Origin: CAZLLV01 sp964560325
GTDB taxonomy: Bacteria; Acidobacteriota; Thermoanaerobaculia; Multivoradales; DATKCC01
NCBI GenBank assembly: GCA_964560325.1
Contig: CAZLLV010000363.1
Coordinates: 1-15,764 of the forward strand
Length of the DNA stretch: 15,764 bases
Direction of reading: 5' to 3'
The translations under genes were made by a program, and so were the position numbers. Positions within the stretch are counted from its first letter, which is position 1. Every line of letters begins with the position of its first letter. Below the pieces are notes generated by a model. It did not search any database and was not told the origin of the DNA. It saw only the letters and a program-made list of their open reading frames with translations. Shown here one piece after another: positions 6,755-12,540 of this stretch.

Positions 6755-7458
6755 ACTCAGGCGTGGTCTCTTGTGACGCTTAGCCAAACTGTCATCGCGA
6801 GAAAGCTGACGTGCTCGGGCGAACACCTCGCGGCCAGGGGTGCCGCATAACGAGAAGGGGTTCTTTCGGAAGACCCCGCAGCCCGATCGGCCACCGCGGG
6901 CTTCGGTGTGCTCTCGATAGAACCTGGTTGAATGAAACAGCGGGCTGTGGATCGCTGGCGTCTTTGGGGTTTCTATCCCCTGCTCCGGTCGTCCGAGGGC
7001 GGTGGATCGGGGAAGCCAGCGGCTCCGAGAGCTCCCAGAAGGGGGTTCGGGAGCGCTTGGTAGCACTCCAGGCGCGCGACATCGGCTCTGTCGAGGCCAT
7101 GATCGCCCCGCAGTCTACTCGATCCGGAGAGCGGGCACAAAAGCCCCGACCACCGGGGGTACGGCACCCGGAGCGGTCGATCACGAGGCCCTCCGGAACG
7201 CGGGCGCGACTCCGGGCGGGGATCTCGACGACGAGGAGTAGGCGTCTGCGGCCGCCGTTTACCTAGCGTTTGTGGTTGGCGCCTCTTAGCCCGGCGAGCA
7301 TCTCGCGCCACTCCATCTGCACCTCCGAACGTCACCGCGCCTGCCCACCCCACCGGACCCAGGGGCCGGCCGGGGCCTCCTCGGCCGGAGGTGCCTGCGC
7401 CCGCGGAGCTGGCACGGGCAGTGGAAGGGCACGGGCTCCCCGGCCGCGTGGCGTCAGA
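6755..7458. other. Gene-poor stretch upstream of the defence module
   Basis: About 700 bp in which I find no convincing gene on either strand. The promoter of the nuclease operon must lie near its left end, but no clear -10/-35 pair was seen there. A plus-strand frame ending at 7241 finishes with VDHEALRNAGATPGGDLDDE, which looks like a normal protein tail, but nothing recognisable precedes it. It may be a remnant of a lost gene. A GGGG-TTTCTAT-CCCC mini hairpin lies near 6966-6980. Confidence 0.45.
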
Positions 7459-7548
7459 CAGGCGAGGCCCCCGGCGGCATGGCCATCCGCCGAGCCGTGC
7501 CGGAGGCCGAGGAGGCCCCGGCCGGCCCCGTCGCCGTAGGCACGCCCG
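7459..7548 (+). repeat. Dispersed repeat, copy B
   Basis: Plus-strand counterpart of copy A (2122-2210 on the minus strand), about 70 of 89 positions identical by hand alignment. Together the two copies bracket the helicase/nuclease module in inverted orientation. Confidence 0.6.
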
Positions 7549-7646
7549 GTTCCCCCGGCACGCACCCGACGACGGTTTCGTCGGCACCCACGCCACCCCC
7601 TCCCACCCCGGGAGGAGGCAAAGCTCCTCCCCTACTTGACTTTTAA
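7479..7646 (+). CDS. Possible 55-aa proline-rich ORF carried by repeat copy B
   Basis: From ATG 7479 the frame reads MAIRRAVPEAEEAPAGP, continues with a PTPPPPTPGGG stretch, and ends KAPPLLDF at TAA 7644-7646. No ribosome binding site is evident, and the frame is open without stops from about 7290, so the start is uncertain. The same frame is kept in the decayed copy A, which hints that the repeat was once coding. The product is not recognised, and a purely non-coding repeat is an equally good explanation. Confidence 0.25.
   Translation: MAIRRAVPEAEEAPAGPVAVGTPGSPGTHPTTVSSAPTPPPPTPGGGKAPPLLDF
7610..7631 (+). terminator. Perfect 8-bp hairpin at the end of the repeat region
   Basis: GGGAGGAG, 6-nt loop, CTCCTCCC, followed within 10 nt by a TTTT. 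It could terminate transcripts arriving from the left, and it sits just before the promoter of the next gene. Confidence 0.5.
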
Positions 7647-7664
7647 ACGGCGTTATTGTAGCGT
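7636..7664 (+). promoter_or_regulatory. Promoter candidate for the 178-aa protein gene
   Basis: TTGACT at 7636-7641, a 17-nt spacer, then TAGCGT at 7659-7664. The -35 box is strong and the -10 box moderate. It lies in a locally AT-rich stretch. It would give a 5' UTR of about 110 nt before the ATG at 7779. Confidence 0.5.
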
Positions 7665-7778
7665 AACTTCACGTTCCGTCCGGGTGCTTCGTTCACCACG
7701 ACCCCGGCCTTGAAACCAAGCGGGCACGGCAGCGGCGGCATCCGCTACCGCGCCCTCGACGACGCACAGGAGTTATCT

Positions 7779-8315
7779 ATGCGACGCCGTACCGACGATT
7801 GTAGCTCTTCCTCCTCCACCACCCCTGAGAACGCCTTCCGCAACGAAACCCTCGCCGCCCTGCGCGCCCGCGAACCCGAGCCCGCCGCCCCCGAAGGCGA
7901 GCTGCCCGGCCCCTGGCGCGTGACCCGCCTCTGGGGCGACGGACCGCCGATCTGGGCCGTCTACGGCCTTGGCGAATGCGGCCCCCGCCTCACCTTCTGC
8001 GACCCCGACGGCTCCCCCGCACCGGGCGACCTCGCCCACCTCACCGGCGCCGCCCTCGCCCTCGCCGAACGCCCCCGCCGCTTCCGCTTCCAGAAAGGCG
8101 CCGACGGCCGCCTCCACCTCATGCACGACGGAGCCGGCATCGCCACCGTCCGCACACCCGAGCTGGAGCAAACCTCCCTCGCCGCCGACCTCACCCGCCT
8201 CGCCGACCTCCGCGTCCAGCCCCTCCCCCTCGCCCAGTTCCTCGCCGCCGTCCCGGCCGGAGTGCTCGAGCGCGCCGGGGCCATCCTGATGGACGAGCTC
8301 CGGAAGGCCGGATAG
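7779..8315 (+). CDS. Uncharacterised 178-residue protein
   Basis: The ATG at 7779 has AGGAG 7 nt upstream, which decides it over an in-frame ATG at 7710. The N-terminus carries a polar run (CSSSSSTTPENAFRNE). The middle is a compact domain containing PGPWRVTRLWGDGPPIWAVY, followed by FRFQKGADGRLHLMHDG. The C-terminal part is a leucine-rich helical region. There is no signal peptide and no membrane helix. Codon use is strongly G/C-ending, like the resident genes, so it is native to the genome. The central pattern resembles small WG/W-rich lineage-specific proteins that I cannot assign to a family. The antisense ORF of similar length is a shadow. A GC-rich hairpin follows the stop. Confidence 0.75.
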   Translation: MRRRTDDCSSSSSTTPENAFRNETLAALRAREPEPAAPEGELPGPWRVTRLWGDGPPIWAVYGLGECGPRLTFCDPDGSPAPGDLAHLTGAALALAERPRRFRFQKGADGRLHLMHDGAGIATVRTPELEQTSLAADLTRLADLRVQPLPLAQFLAAVPAGVLERAGAILMDELRKAG

Positions 8316-8329
8316 CCGCCCCATCACCC

Positions 8330-8366
8330 GCCGGGCCGGCTTCGCGCTCCCGCGGGCCGGCCCGGC
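8330..8366 (+). terminator. Strong GC hairpin after the 178-aa gene
   Basis: A perfect 11-bp stem, GCCGGGCCGGC pairing with GCCGGCCCGGC, with a 15-nt loop. It starts 14 nt after the stop. There is no T-run. Its right arm ends 3 nt before a TATAAT box. Confidence 0.55.
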
Positions 8367-8369
8367 TCC

Positions 8370-8375
8370 TATAAT
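8370..8375 (+). promoter_or_regulatory. Consensus -10 box, 7 nt from a start codon
   Basis: TATAAT at 8370-8375, with ATG at 8383. A transcript would begin at or next to the ATG, so this is a leaderless start. The -35 position lies in the terminator stem and shows no consensus. Confidence 0.6.
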
Positions 8376-8382
8376 CCCCGAG

Positions 8383-8567
8383 ATGAAAACGCCAAACGAC
8401 GCCGAGCGAGAGTGGTGGGCCGGTTGGGAGGGTGTCAGAAAGAGTTCTCGCTGGAGGCATCCCTGGCGATGACGCCGCTACAACGCCTGGAGTGGCTGGA
8501 GGAAGCGCTCGAGCTGGCCTGGGAGGCCGGAGCGGTCGGCCGGCGCCGCGACGTCACCGACACCTAG
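8383..8567 (+). pseudogene. Small WWAGWEG-type protein gene, split by a frameshift
   Basis: The first frame reads MKTPNDAEREWWAGWEGVRK and then runs into nonsense, stopping at TGA 8470-8472. From about 8432 a different frame continues as QKEFSLEASLAMTPLQRLEW, then LEEALELAWEAGAVGRRR, to TAG 8567. Joined, they give a protein of about 61 residues of a common small pattern (xWxxGWExxxxxQ...TPxQRLxWLEExxxLAxxxGAL), which in other genomes is often found near toxin-antitoxin-like genes. One missing base near 8430, beside a GGGAGGG run, explains the break; a sequencing error is possible. A second start at ATG 8469, overlapping the first stop (ATGA), could still allow a short product. Confidence 0.65.
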
Positions 8568-8623
8568 AGCGGGCCGCCTACCGGCTCGACTGCCTGAGAG
8601 AGCCGCTGAAGCAACAGGTAGTC

Positions 8624-9154
8624 CTACAGGGAACTCACCACCACGTTCTCCGATCGCTCCACGCCGTACACGCCCTCGATCATCCGAATCGTCTGCTCGG
8701 CGACCTCGGGCCAAGCACCTCGGATCTCGACGTGATAGGGGCCTTCGTCACCATCGAGCATCGCGCCGATCGTGAGCGGGATGGAAACCCCTTCATAGGT
8801 CTTCGGCGTCAGACCGAGGCGGGCGGCCTCCTCCCCGAACTTCTCATAGTCCACACCGATACCGTTCGAAGAAAGGTCGACGCCCTCGGGATCGAGGATC
8901 ATCTGGGCGAAGTTCTCGCGCCCCTGGAACTCGACGTGGATCACTTCGCGCCACGCCTCGGCCTCCACGAAGGACATCAGGGCCACTTCCAGCTCCCCAA
9001 GCGGGCGGGCAGCGGCTCTGGGTGGCGGCTCGGGAATCGCGTCCAGGTCGACCGGGTCGTCGTGGGCGGAGCCCGATCTGCGGGACATCGCGCGAAAGAC
9101 CCAGAGCACACTCAGGACGATGACAGCCAGAATCGGAATCAAGCCCTCGTTCAT
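8624..9154 (-). CDS. Uncharacterised membrane-anchored protein, 176 residues
   Basis: The ATG at 9154 follows a GGAGGAGG ribosome binding site by 7 nt, which sets the start; the open frame continues upstream but is not needed. One N-terminal membrane helix (residues 4-20, LIPILAVIVLSVLWVF) is followed by basic residues, so the rest probably lies in the cytoplasm. A proline-rich linker comes next, then a soluble domain (about 60-176) with FVEAEAWREVIHVEFQG, GVDYEKFGEEAARLG and a VEIRG...TIRMIEGVYGV end. I do not recognise the domain. It converges with the frameshifted gene on the plus strand, and codon use is native. Confidence 0.75.
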   Translation of the reverse strand: MNEGLIPILAVIVLSVLWVFRAMSRRSGSAHDDPVDLDAIPEPPPRAAARPLGELEVALMSFVEAEAWREVIHVEFQGRENFAQMILDPEGVDLSSNGIGVDYEKFGEEAARLGLTPKTYEGVSIPLTIGAMLDGDEGPYHVEIRGAWPEVAEQTIRMIEGVYGVERSENVVVSSL

Positions 9155-9299
9155 AGTCGAACCTCCTCCGAGCTTCTTACGCCGGGGTTTAAGGTACCAT
9201 TCAGCGCCCTGGTACCCGAGATCAGTGGCACCTCGATCAACCCGGTCCTTCGGCAGACCGCCCACCGGCTCGACGTCCGACCCCCAGCCCAGTCGAGGT

Positions 9300-9318
9300 G
9301 CACACGGAACCCGTGTGC
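9300..9318. promoter_or_regulatory. Inverted repeat, candidate operator of the orphan antitoxin
   Basis: GCACACGG, 3-nt spacer, CCGTGTGC: a perfect 8-bp inverted repeat 16 nt before the antitoxin ATG. A weak -10-like TAAGCT (9322-9327) follows it. Position and symmetry suit self-repression by a ribbon-helix-helix dimer. Confidence 0.45.
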
Positions 9319-9333
9319 GCGTAAGCTGTGCTC

Positions 9334-9564
9334 ATGAACGTGACGATCTCCGTCGAAGACGACCTGTTGGAGCGTGCACGGGATCTGGCGCGACGGCGGG
9401 GCATCAGCCTCCAGGAGCTGATCCGGGATCAGCTTCGCCTCCTCGCCGGCGAGCGCCCGGGAAGCCACACCGCCCACGAGCTCCTCGAGCTGATGGACCA
9501 GCACGGAGGACACTCCGGAGACCGCCCCTGGCGCCGGGAGGACGCCTACCGGGGACGTCTCTGA
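9334..9564 (+). CDS. VapB-like ribbon-helix-helix antitoxin without a toxin gene
   Basis: A 76-residue protein beginning MNVTISVEDDLLERARDLAR, followed by RRGISLQELIRDQLRLL: a beta strand and two helices, the ribbon-helix-helix fold. The C-terminal tail ends WRREDAYRGRL, a pattern typical of antitoxins whose stop normally overlaps a PIN-domain (VapC) toxin. Here no PIN gene follows; the next gene is a transporter. It is therefore an orphan antitoxin or a freestanding repressor. A GTG two codons upstream is an alternative start. It has no clear ribosome binding site and may be leaderless. Confidence 0.8.
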   Translation: MNVTISVEDDLLERARDLARRRGISLQELIRDQLRLLAGERPGSHTAHELLELMDQHGGHSGDRPWRREDAYRGRL

Positions 9565-9680
9565 TGCGGCGCTTCCCGGCCTTGCCTCCTTCCCCCGGCC
9601 GCCTGAATACTCCGCCCGCCCGCGTGGTAGAAAGAAGCACCTTCCGAACCGAGAACCACCGAACCCGAGAGGGCACCCCC

Positions 9681-10865
9681 TTGGCCGACGAACCGCTCCT
9701 CCCTTCCCGCTCCAGCCGCTCGTCGAGCGGCGAACGCTTCCGCAAGGCCTTCGTCCTCCTCCTGGTGGCCGGGATCACCCTCCTTTTCCTGATGGTGATC
9801 CGGCCGTTCCTCCTGGCCTTGCTCCTCGCGGCGATCTTCGCCGGCCTCACCTACCCTCTCTACCGCCGGATCCGCGACAATCTCCGCGGCCGCGAAGGGC
9901 TCGCCGCCGTCACCACGCTCCTCGTCCTGCTCCTCGGCGTCGGCGTGCCCCTCGGCGGCTTCCTGGTGCTGGTCGCGAACGAGGCCGTCCAGATCAGCCG
10001 GGGCGCGGAGGAGTGGTTCCTGGAACAGGACGACCTCCTCACCGAGGCCCGCCGATGGGTCGAACGCCTGCCGTACGCCGACCGGATCCTGCCCGAAGAG
10101 GGCGAGCTCGCGGCGCAGTTCCGGACCGTCGTCGAGCGCACCGGCCCGGTCCTCATGGGCACGCTCGCCGCCGCCACCCGCGGCACCCTCTCGTTCTTCC
10201 TCCAGCTCTTCGTCCTCCTCTACGCTCTCTTCTTCTTCCTGGTCGACGGGCCGGCCATCCTGCGCACCATCCTGGGCTACCTGCCGCTCGGCCCGGATCA
10301 GGAGGAGGCGCTTCTCGAACGCTTCGTCTCGGTCACGCGGGCGACGCTCAAGGGGTCGCTCCTGATCGGCGTCATCCAGGGCGCCCTCGCCGGGCTCGCC
10401 TTCTGGATCGCCGGTGTTCCCGGGGCCGCTTTCTGGGGCACCGTGATGGTGGTGCTGTCGGTGATTCCGGCGCTCGGCGCGGCGTTCGTCTGGGTTCCGG
10501 CCGTTCTCTACCTCTTCGTGACCGGCGAGCTGGGGGCGGGCGTGGGGCTCCTGATCTGGTGCGCGATCGTGGTGAGCACCGTCGACAACTTCCTGCGTCC
10601 CCGGCTGGTCGGGCGCGACGCCCGCATGTCGGACCTGCTGATCCTGCTCAGCACCCTGGGCGGGATCCTCCTCTTCGGTGCCGTCGGCTTCATCGTCGGC
10701 CCGATCGTGGCGGCCCTCTTCGTCACCATCTGGCACATCTACGGCGAGACTTTCGACGACTGGCTGCTTCCCATCCCCGCCCCCCTGCGGCAGAAGCTCG
10801 ACGAGGCACCGGGAGCGGACGACGACACCTCGCCCCCGCTCGACGGGTTCCAGGGCCGGGGCTGA
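9681..10865 (+). CDS. AI-2E family transporter (TqsA/PerM-like membrane protein)
   Basis: About 394 residues with the family layout: two N-terminal helices (AFVLLLVAGITLLFLMVIRP, then an LLALLLAAIFAGL segment), a third at LLVLLLGVGVPLGGFLVLV, and a polar region (SRGAEEWFLEQDDLL). A central helix (LQLFVLLYALFFFLV) and a C-terminal bundle follow. The bundle carries the family signatures IPALGA, DNFLRPRLVG and GPIVAALF. Members export small molecules (AI-2 in TqsA) or act as sodium/proton antiporters, so the substrate is open. The TTG at 9681 is preferred, with GAGAGGG upstream, because the sequence between ATG 9564 and here looks intergenic. ATG 9564, which overlaps the antitoxin stop, is the alternative. 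The C-terminal tail is acidic and short. Confidence 0.9.
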   Translation: MADEPLLPSRSSRSSSGERFRKAFVLLLVAGITLLFLMVIRPFLLALLLAAIFAGLTYPLYRRIRDNLRGREGLAAVTTLLVLLLGVGVPLGGFLVLVANEAVQISRGAEEWFLEQDDLLTEARRWVERLPYADRILPEEGELAAQFRTVVERTGPVLMGTLAAATRGTLSFFLQLFVLLYALFFFLVDGPAILRTILGYLPLGPDQEEALLERFVSVTRATLKGSLLIGVIQGALAGLAFWIAGVPGAAFWGTVMVVLSVIPALGAAFVWVPAVLYLFVTGELGAGVGLLIWCAIVVSTVDNFLRPRLVGRDARMSDLLILLSTLGGILLFGAVGFIVGPIVAALFVTIWHIYGETFDDWLLPIPAPLRQKLDEAPGADDDTSPPLDGFQGRG

Positions 10866-10888
10866 TCGCAGGTCGCGAAAAGGTGTGG

Positions 10889-10901
10889 TAGCATTTGATG
10901 C
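10889..10901 (+). promoter_or_regulatory. -10 box and small inverted repeat before vapB
   Basis: TAGCAT (10889-10894) lies 7 nt before the ATG, the same distance as TATAAT at 8370. GCAT-TTG-ATGC (10891-10901) is an inverted repeat overlapping it, a possible autoregulatory site. No -35 or Shine-Dalgarno sequence is convincing. Confidence 0.4.
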
Positions 10902-11159
10902 ATGCGCACCACCCTCAACATCGCCGACGATGTCCTCTACGCCGTCAAGGAGCGCGCGCGGCGGCAGAACCGGAGCGCCGGCGAGGTGCTTTCGGATCTC
11001 GCGCGTGAAGCGCTCACCGGCGGCCGGCGGCACACCCCGAGTCCCGCACCGACCGAGGTCGCGGAGCCGGAGGGCTTCTTCGGCTTCCAGCCGCTCCCCC
11101 ACCGCGGCCCGGCCGTGTCGAACGAGCTGATCGACCGGCTGCGGGAAGACGAGGGCTGA
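10902..11159 (+). CDS. vapB: VapB-type ribbon-helix-helix antitoxin
   Basis: An 85-residue protein. MRTTLNIADDVLYAVKERAR followed by QNRSAGEVLSDLAREAL is the ribbon-helix-helix DNA-binding pattern. The C-terminal half (GFFGFQPLPHRGPAVSNELI) is the toxin-binding tail seen in antitoxins of PIN toxins. The toxin gene starts 13 nt after its stop, so the pair is one operon. It should bind VapC and, with it, repress the common promoter. Confidence 0.88.
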   Translation: MRTTLNIADDVLYAVKERARRQNRSAGEVLSDLAREALTGGRRHTPSPAPTEVAEPEGFFGFQPLPHRGPAVSNELIDRLREDEG

Positions 11160-11172
11160 AGGTCACAACCCG

Positions 11173-11601
11173 GTGCGCGCCCTGCTGGACGTCAACGTCC
11201 TCCTCGCCCTCCTGGACACCGACCACGTCGACCACCGCGTCGCGCGGGAGTGGCTGGCGGATCAGATCGAGCACGGCTGGGCCTCCTGCGCCCTGACGCA
11301 GAACGGCTGCGTCCGCATCCTCAGCCAGCCACAGTACCCGAGCCCGATCTCGGTGACCGAAGCGGCGGACCGCCTCGAGCTCGCGACCTGTAGCGAGCAC
11401 CACGCCTTCTGGCCGAGCGAGGCGAGCTTCCTCGACGGCCACAGCATCGATCGCACCCGCGTCCACGGCCCACGCCAGATCACCGACGTCTACCTCCTCG
11501 CCCTGGCGGTCCGCCACGGCGGCCGTTTCGTCACCTTCGACGGCCGCGTGCCGCTCGACGCGGTGAAGGGTGCAACGTCGGAGCACTTGCTGGTCCTCTG
11601 A
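11173..11601 (+). CDS. vapC: VapC-type PIN-domain ribonuclease toxin
   Basis: A 142-residue protein with GTG start; GAAGG lies 10 nt upstream. PIN-domain acidic residues are D6 (RALLDVNVLLAL), D105 (QITDVYLLALA) and D123 (FVTFDGR). At the place where many VapC have a glutamate, this one has LTQNGCVRILSQP. That variant is normal for the TQNG/VRIL group of VapC toxins, so it is not taken as damage. PIN toxins cut tRNA or rRNA using metal ions. It is paired with the VapB just upstream. Base composition matches the chromosome, so acquisition is old or from a similar genome. Confidence 0.9.
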   Translation: MRALLDVNVLLALLDTDHVDHRVAREWLADQIEHGWASCALTQNGCVRILSQPQYPSPISVTEAADRLELATCSEHHAFWPSEASFLDGHSIDRTRVHGPRQITDVYLLALAVRHGGRFVTFDGRVPLDAVKGATSEHLLVL

Positions 11602-11637
11602 GCCTGTCACGTCCCAACTCTCGCCCCTCCAAGCTGT

Positions 11638-11643
11638 TAGCAT
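11638..11643 (+). promoter_or_regulatory. -10-like box before the tetrapyrrole operon
   Basis: TAGCAT, the same hexamer as before vapB. It lies 10 nt before the ATG of a short leader ORF. No -35 consensus was seen. Confidence 0.35.
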
Positions 11644-11653
11644 CCGGTCACCG

Positions 11654-11701
11654 ATGCACCGTTCCCGGCGCTTCCGGCGACCCTGGCGATCCGACACGTG
11701 A
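11654..11701 (+). CDS. 15-residue arginine-rich leader ORF of the heme operon
   Basis: ATG to TGA encodes MHRSRRFRRPWRSDT, with 6 arginines in 15 residues. Its stop overlaps the GTG start of the next gene (GTGA), so ribosomes ending here could re-start on the membrane-protein gene. This recalls leader peptides that couple or attenuate operons. No Shine-Dalgarno is present, and the ORF is short enough to be chance. Confidence 0.35.
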   Translation: MHRSRRFRRPWRSDT

Positions 11702-12540
11702 GACCTCTGGAGCTGTTTCTGAGCGCGGCCGTCGTGCTGCTTCCGCTCGCCTACCTCTTGACGACGGCGGGGTACGCCTGGGTCTTCTTCGCCGGCAACC
11801 TGCGGGCGGACCGCGTGGCGCCGTGGATGCTGCGCGGCACCCTGGCGCTCCACCTCGCCTACCTCGGGGCGCTGACCGACCACCTCCAGCACTTCCCCGC
11901 CGCGACCATCTCCGAGGGGCTTTCGGTGGTCGCGGTGGCGGTCGGCTTCACCTATGCGCTCGTCGAGTGGCGCGGGCGGGAGCGGTCGACCGGTTTCTGG
12001 ATCGTCGGGGTGGTCTTCTTCGTCCAGCTCCTCGCGTCGCTCCTCCACCGCCCCGAGCCGAGCGCGAGCACCGAGGTGCTCCGGAGCGCGGTCTTCGCCA
12101 GCCACGCCTTCCTGGCGCTGGTCGCCTACGCCGCCTTCGTCATGGCCGCCGCGTACGGATTCCTCTTCCTGAAGCTCTACCGCGAGCTCAAGAGCGGCCT
12201 CTTCTCGCTCTTCTACGGCAAGCTGCCCCCGCTCGAGGTGCTGGAGCGGATGATGACCGGCGCCCTCAACGTCGGCTGGCTGGCGCTCACCGGCGCCACG
12301 GCGATCGGCGCGGTCTGGGCCTACCGGCTCTACGGCGAGGCGTGGATCCGCGACCCGATCATCCTCCTCACCTTCGCCACCTGGGGCCTCTACGGGGTGG
12401 CGCTGCTGCTGCGCCGCACCCAGCAGTGGCAGGGACGGCAGACGGCGGTGGTGAGCCTCGCCGGCCTGGGCGCGATCCTGGTGTCTCTGGTGATCGTGAA
12501 CTTCCTGGTCGGCGACTTTCATGGCTTCTCCGGTGGCTGA
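11698..12540 (+). CDS. HemX/CcsA-type cytochrome c assembly membrane protein
   Basis: A 280-residue protein with about eight membrane helices, matching the cytochrome c assembly domain family (CcsA/CcmC/HemX). Histidines within HLAYLGALTDHLQHFP (about 52-67) could be heme ligands. ISEGLSVVAVAVGFTYALVE follows as the next helix. It is short and lacks a clear WWD heme-handling motif, so HemX (which tunes HemA level in Bacillus) fits better than CcsA (cytochrome c maturation). It lies directly before hemA and overlaps it by 20 nt; a hemX-hemA-hemC-hemD order is common. The GTG start at 11698 is chosen because it is coupled to the leader ORF and is followed at once by a helix. Confidence 0.85.
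   Translation: MRPLELFLSAAVVLLPLAYLLTTAGYAWVFFAGNLRADRVAPWMLRGTLALHLAYLGALTDHLQHFPAATISEGLSVVAVAVGFTYALVEWRGRERSTGFWIVGVVFFVQLLASLLHRPEPSASTEVLRSAVFASHAFLALVAYAAFVMAAAYGFLFLKLYRELKSGLFSLFYGKLPPLEVLERMMTGALNVGWLALTGATAIGAVWAYRLYGEAWIRDPIILLTFATWGLYGVALLLRRTQQWQGRQTAVVSLAGLGAILVSLVIVNFLVGDFHGFSGG

Noticed and set aside
6743..7066. N-terminal extension of the nuclease fragment up to 7066
   Set aside because: The GTG at 6742 has a perfect ribosome binding site and begins the conserved ATPase strand; the extension is not family-like.
7773..8327. 184-codon minus-strand Gly/Glu/Ala-rich frame
   Set aside because: Mirror image of the third-position GC bias of the plus-strand 178-aa gene, which has a ribosome binding site.
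8432..9337. 301-codon plus-strand frame
   Set aside because: Runs antisense through the membrane-anchored protein gene, which has a GGAGGAGG site and a clear membrane helix; its start is the third frame of the frameshifted small gene.
9546..11102. 518-codon minus-strand Glu/Arg/Asp-rich frame
   Set aside because: Antisense of the AI-2E transporter; charged low-complexity composition is typical of the complement of a GC-rich membrane protein gene.
11173..11601. VapC thought to be inactive because the usual second acidic residue is missing
   Set aside because: The LTQNGCVRIL variant is standard in this VapC subgroup; the other three aspartates are in place.
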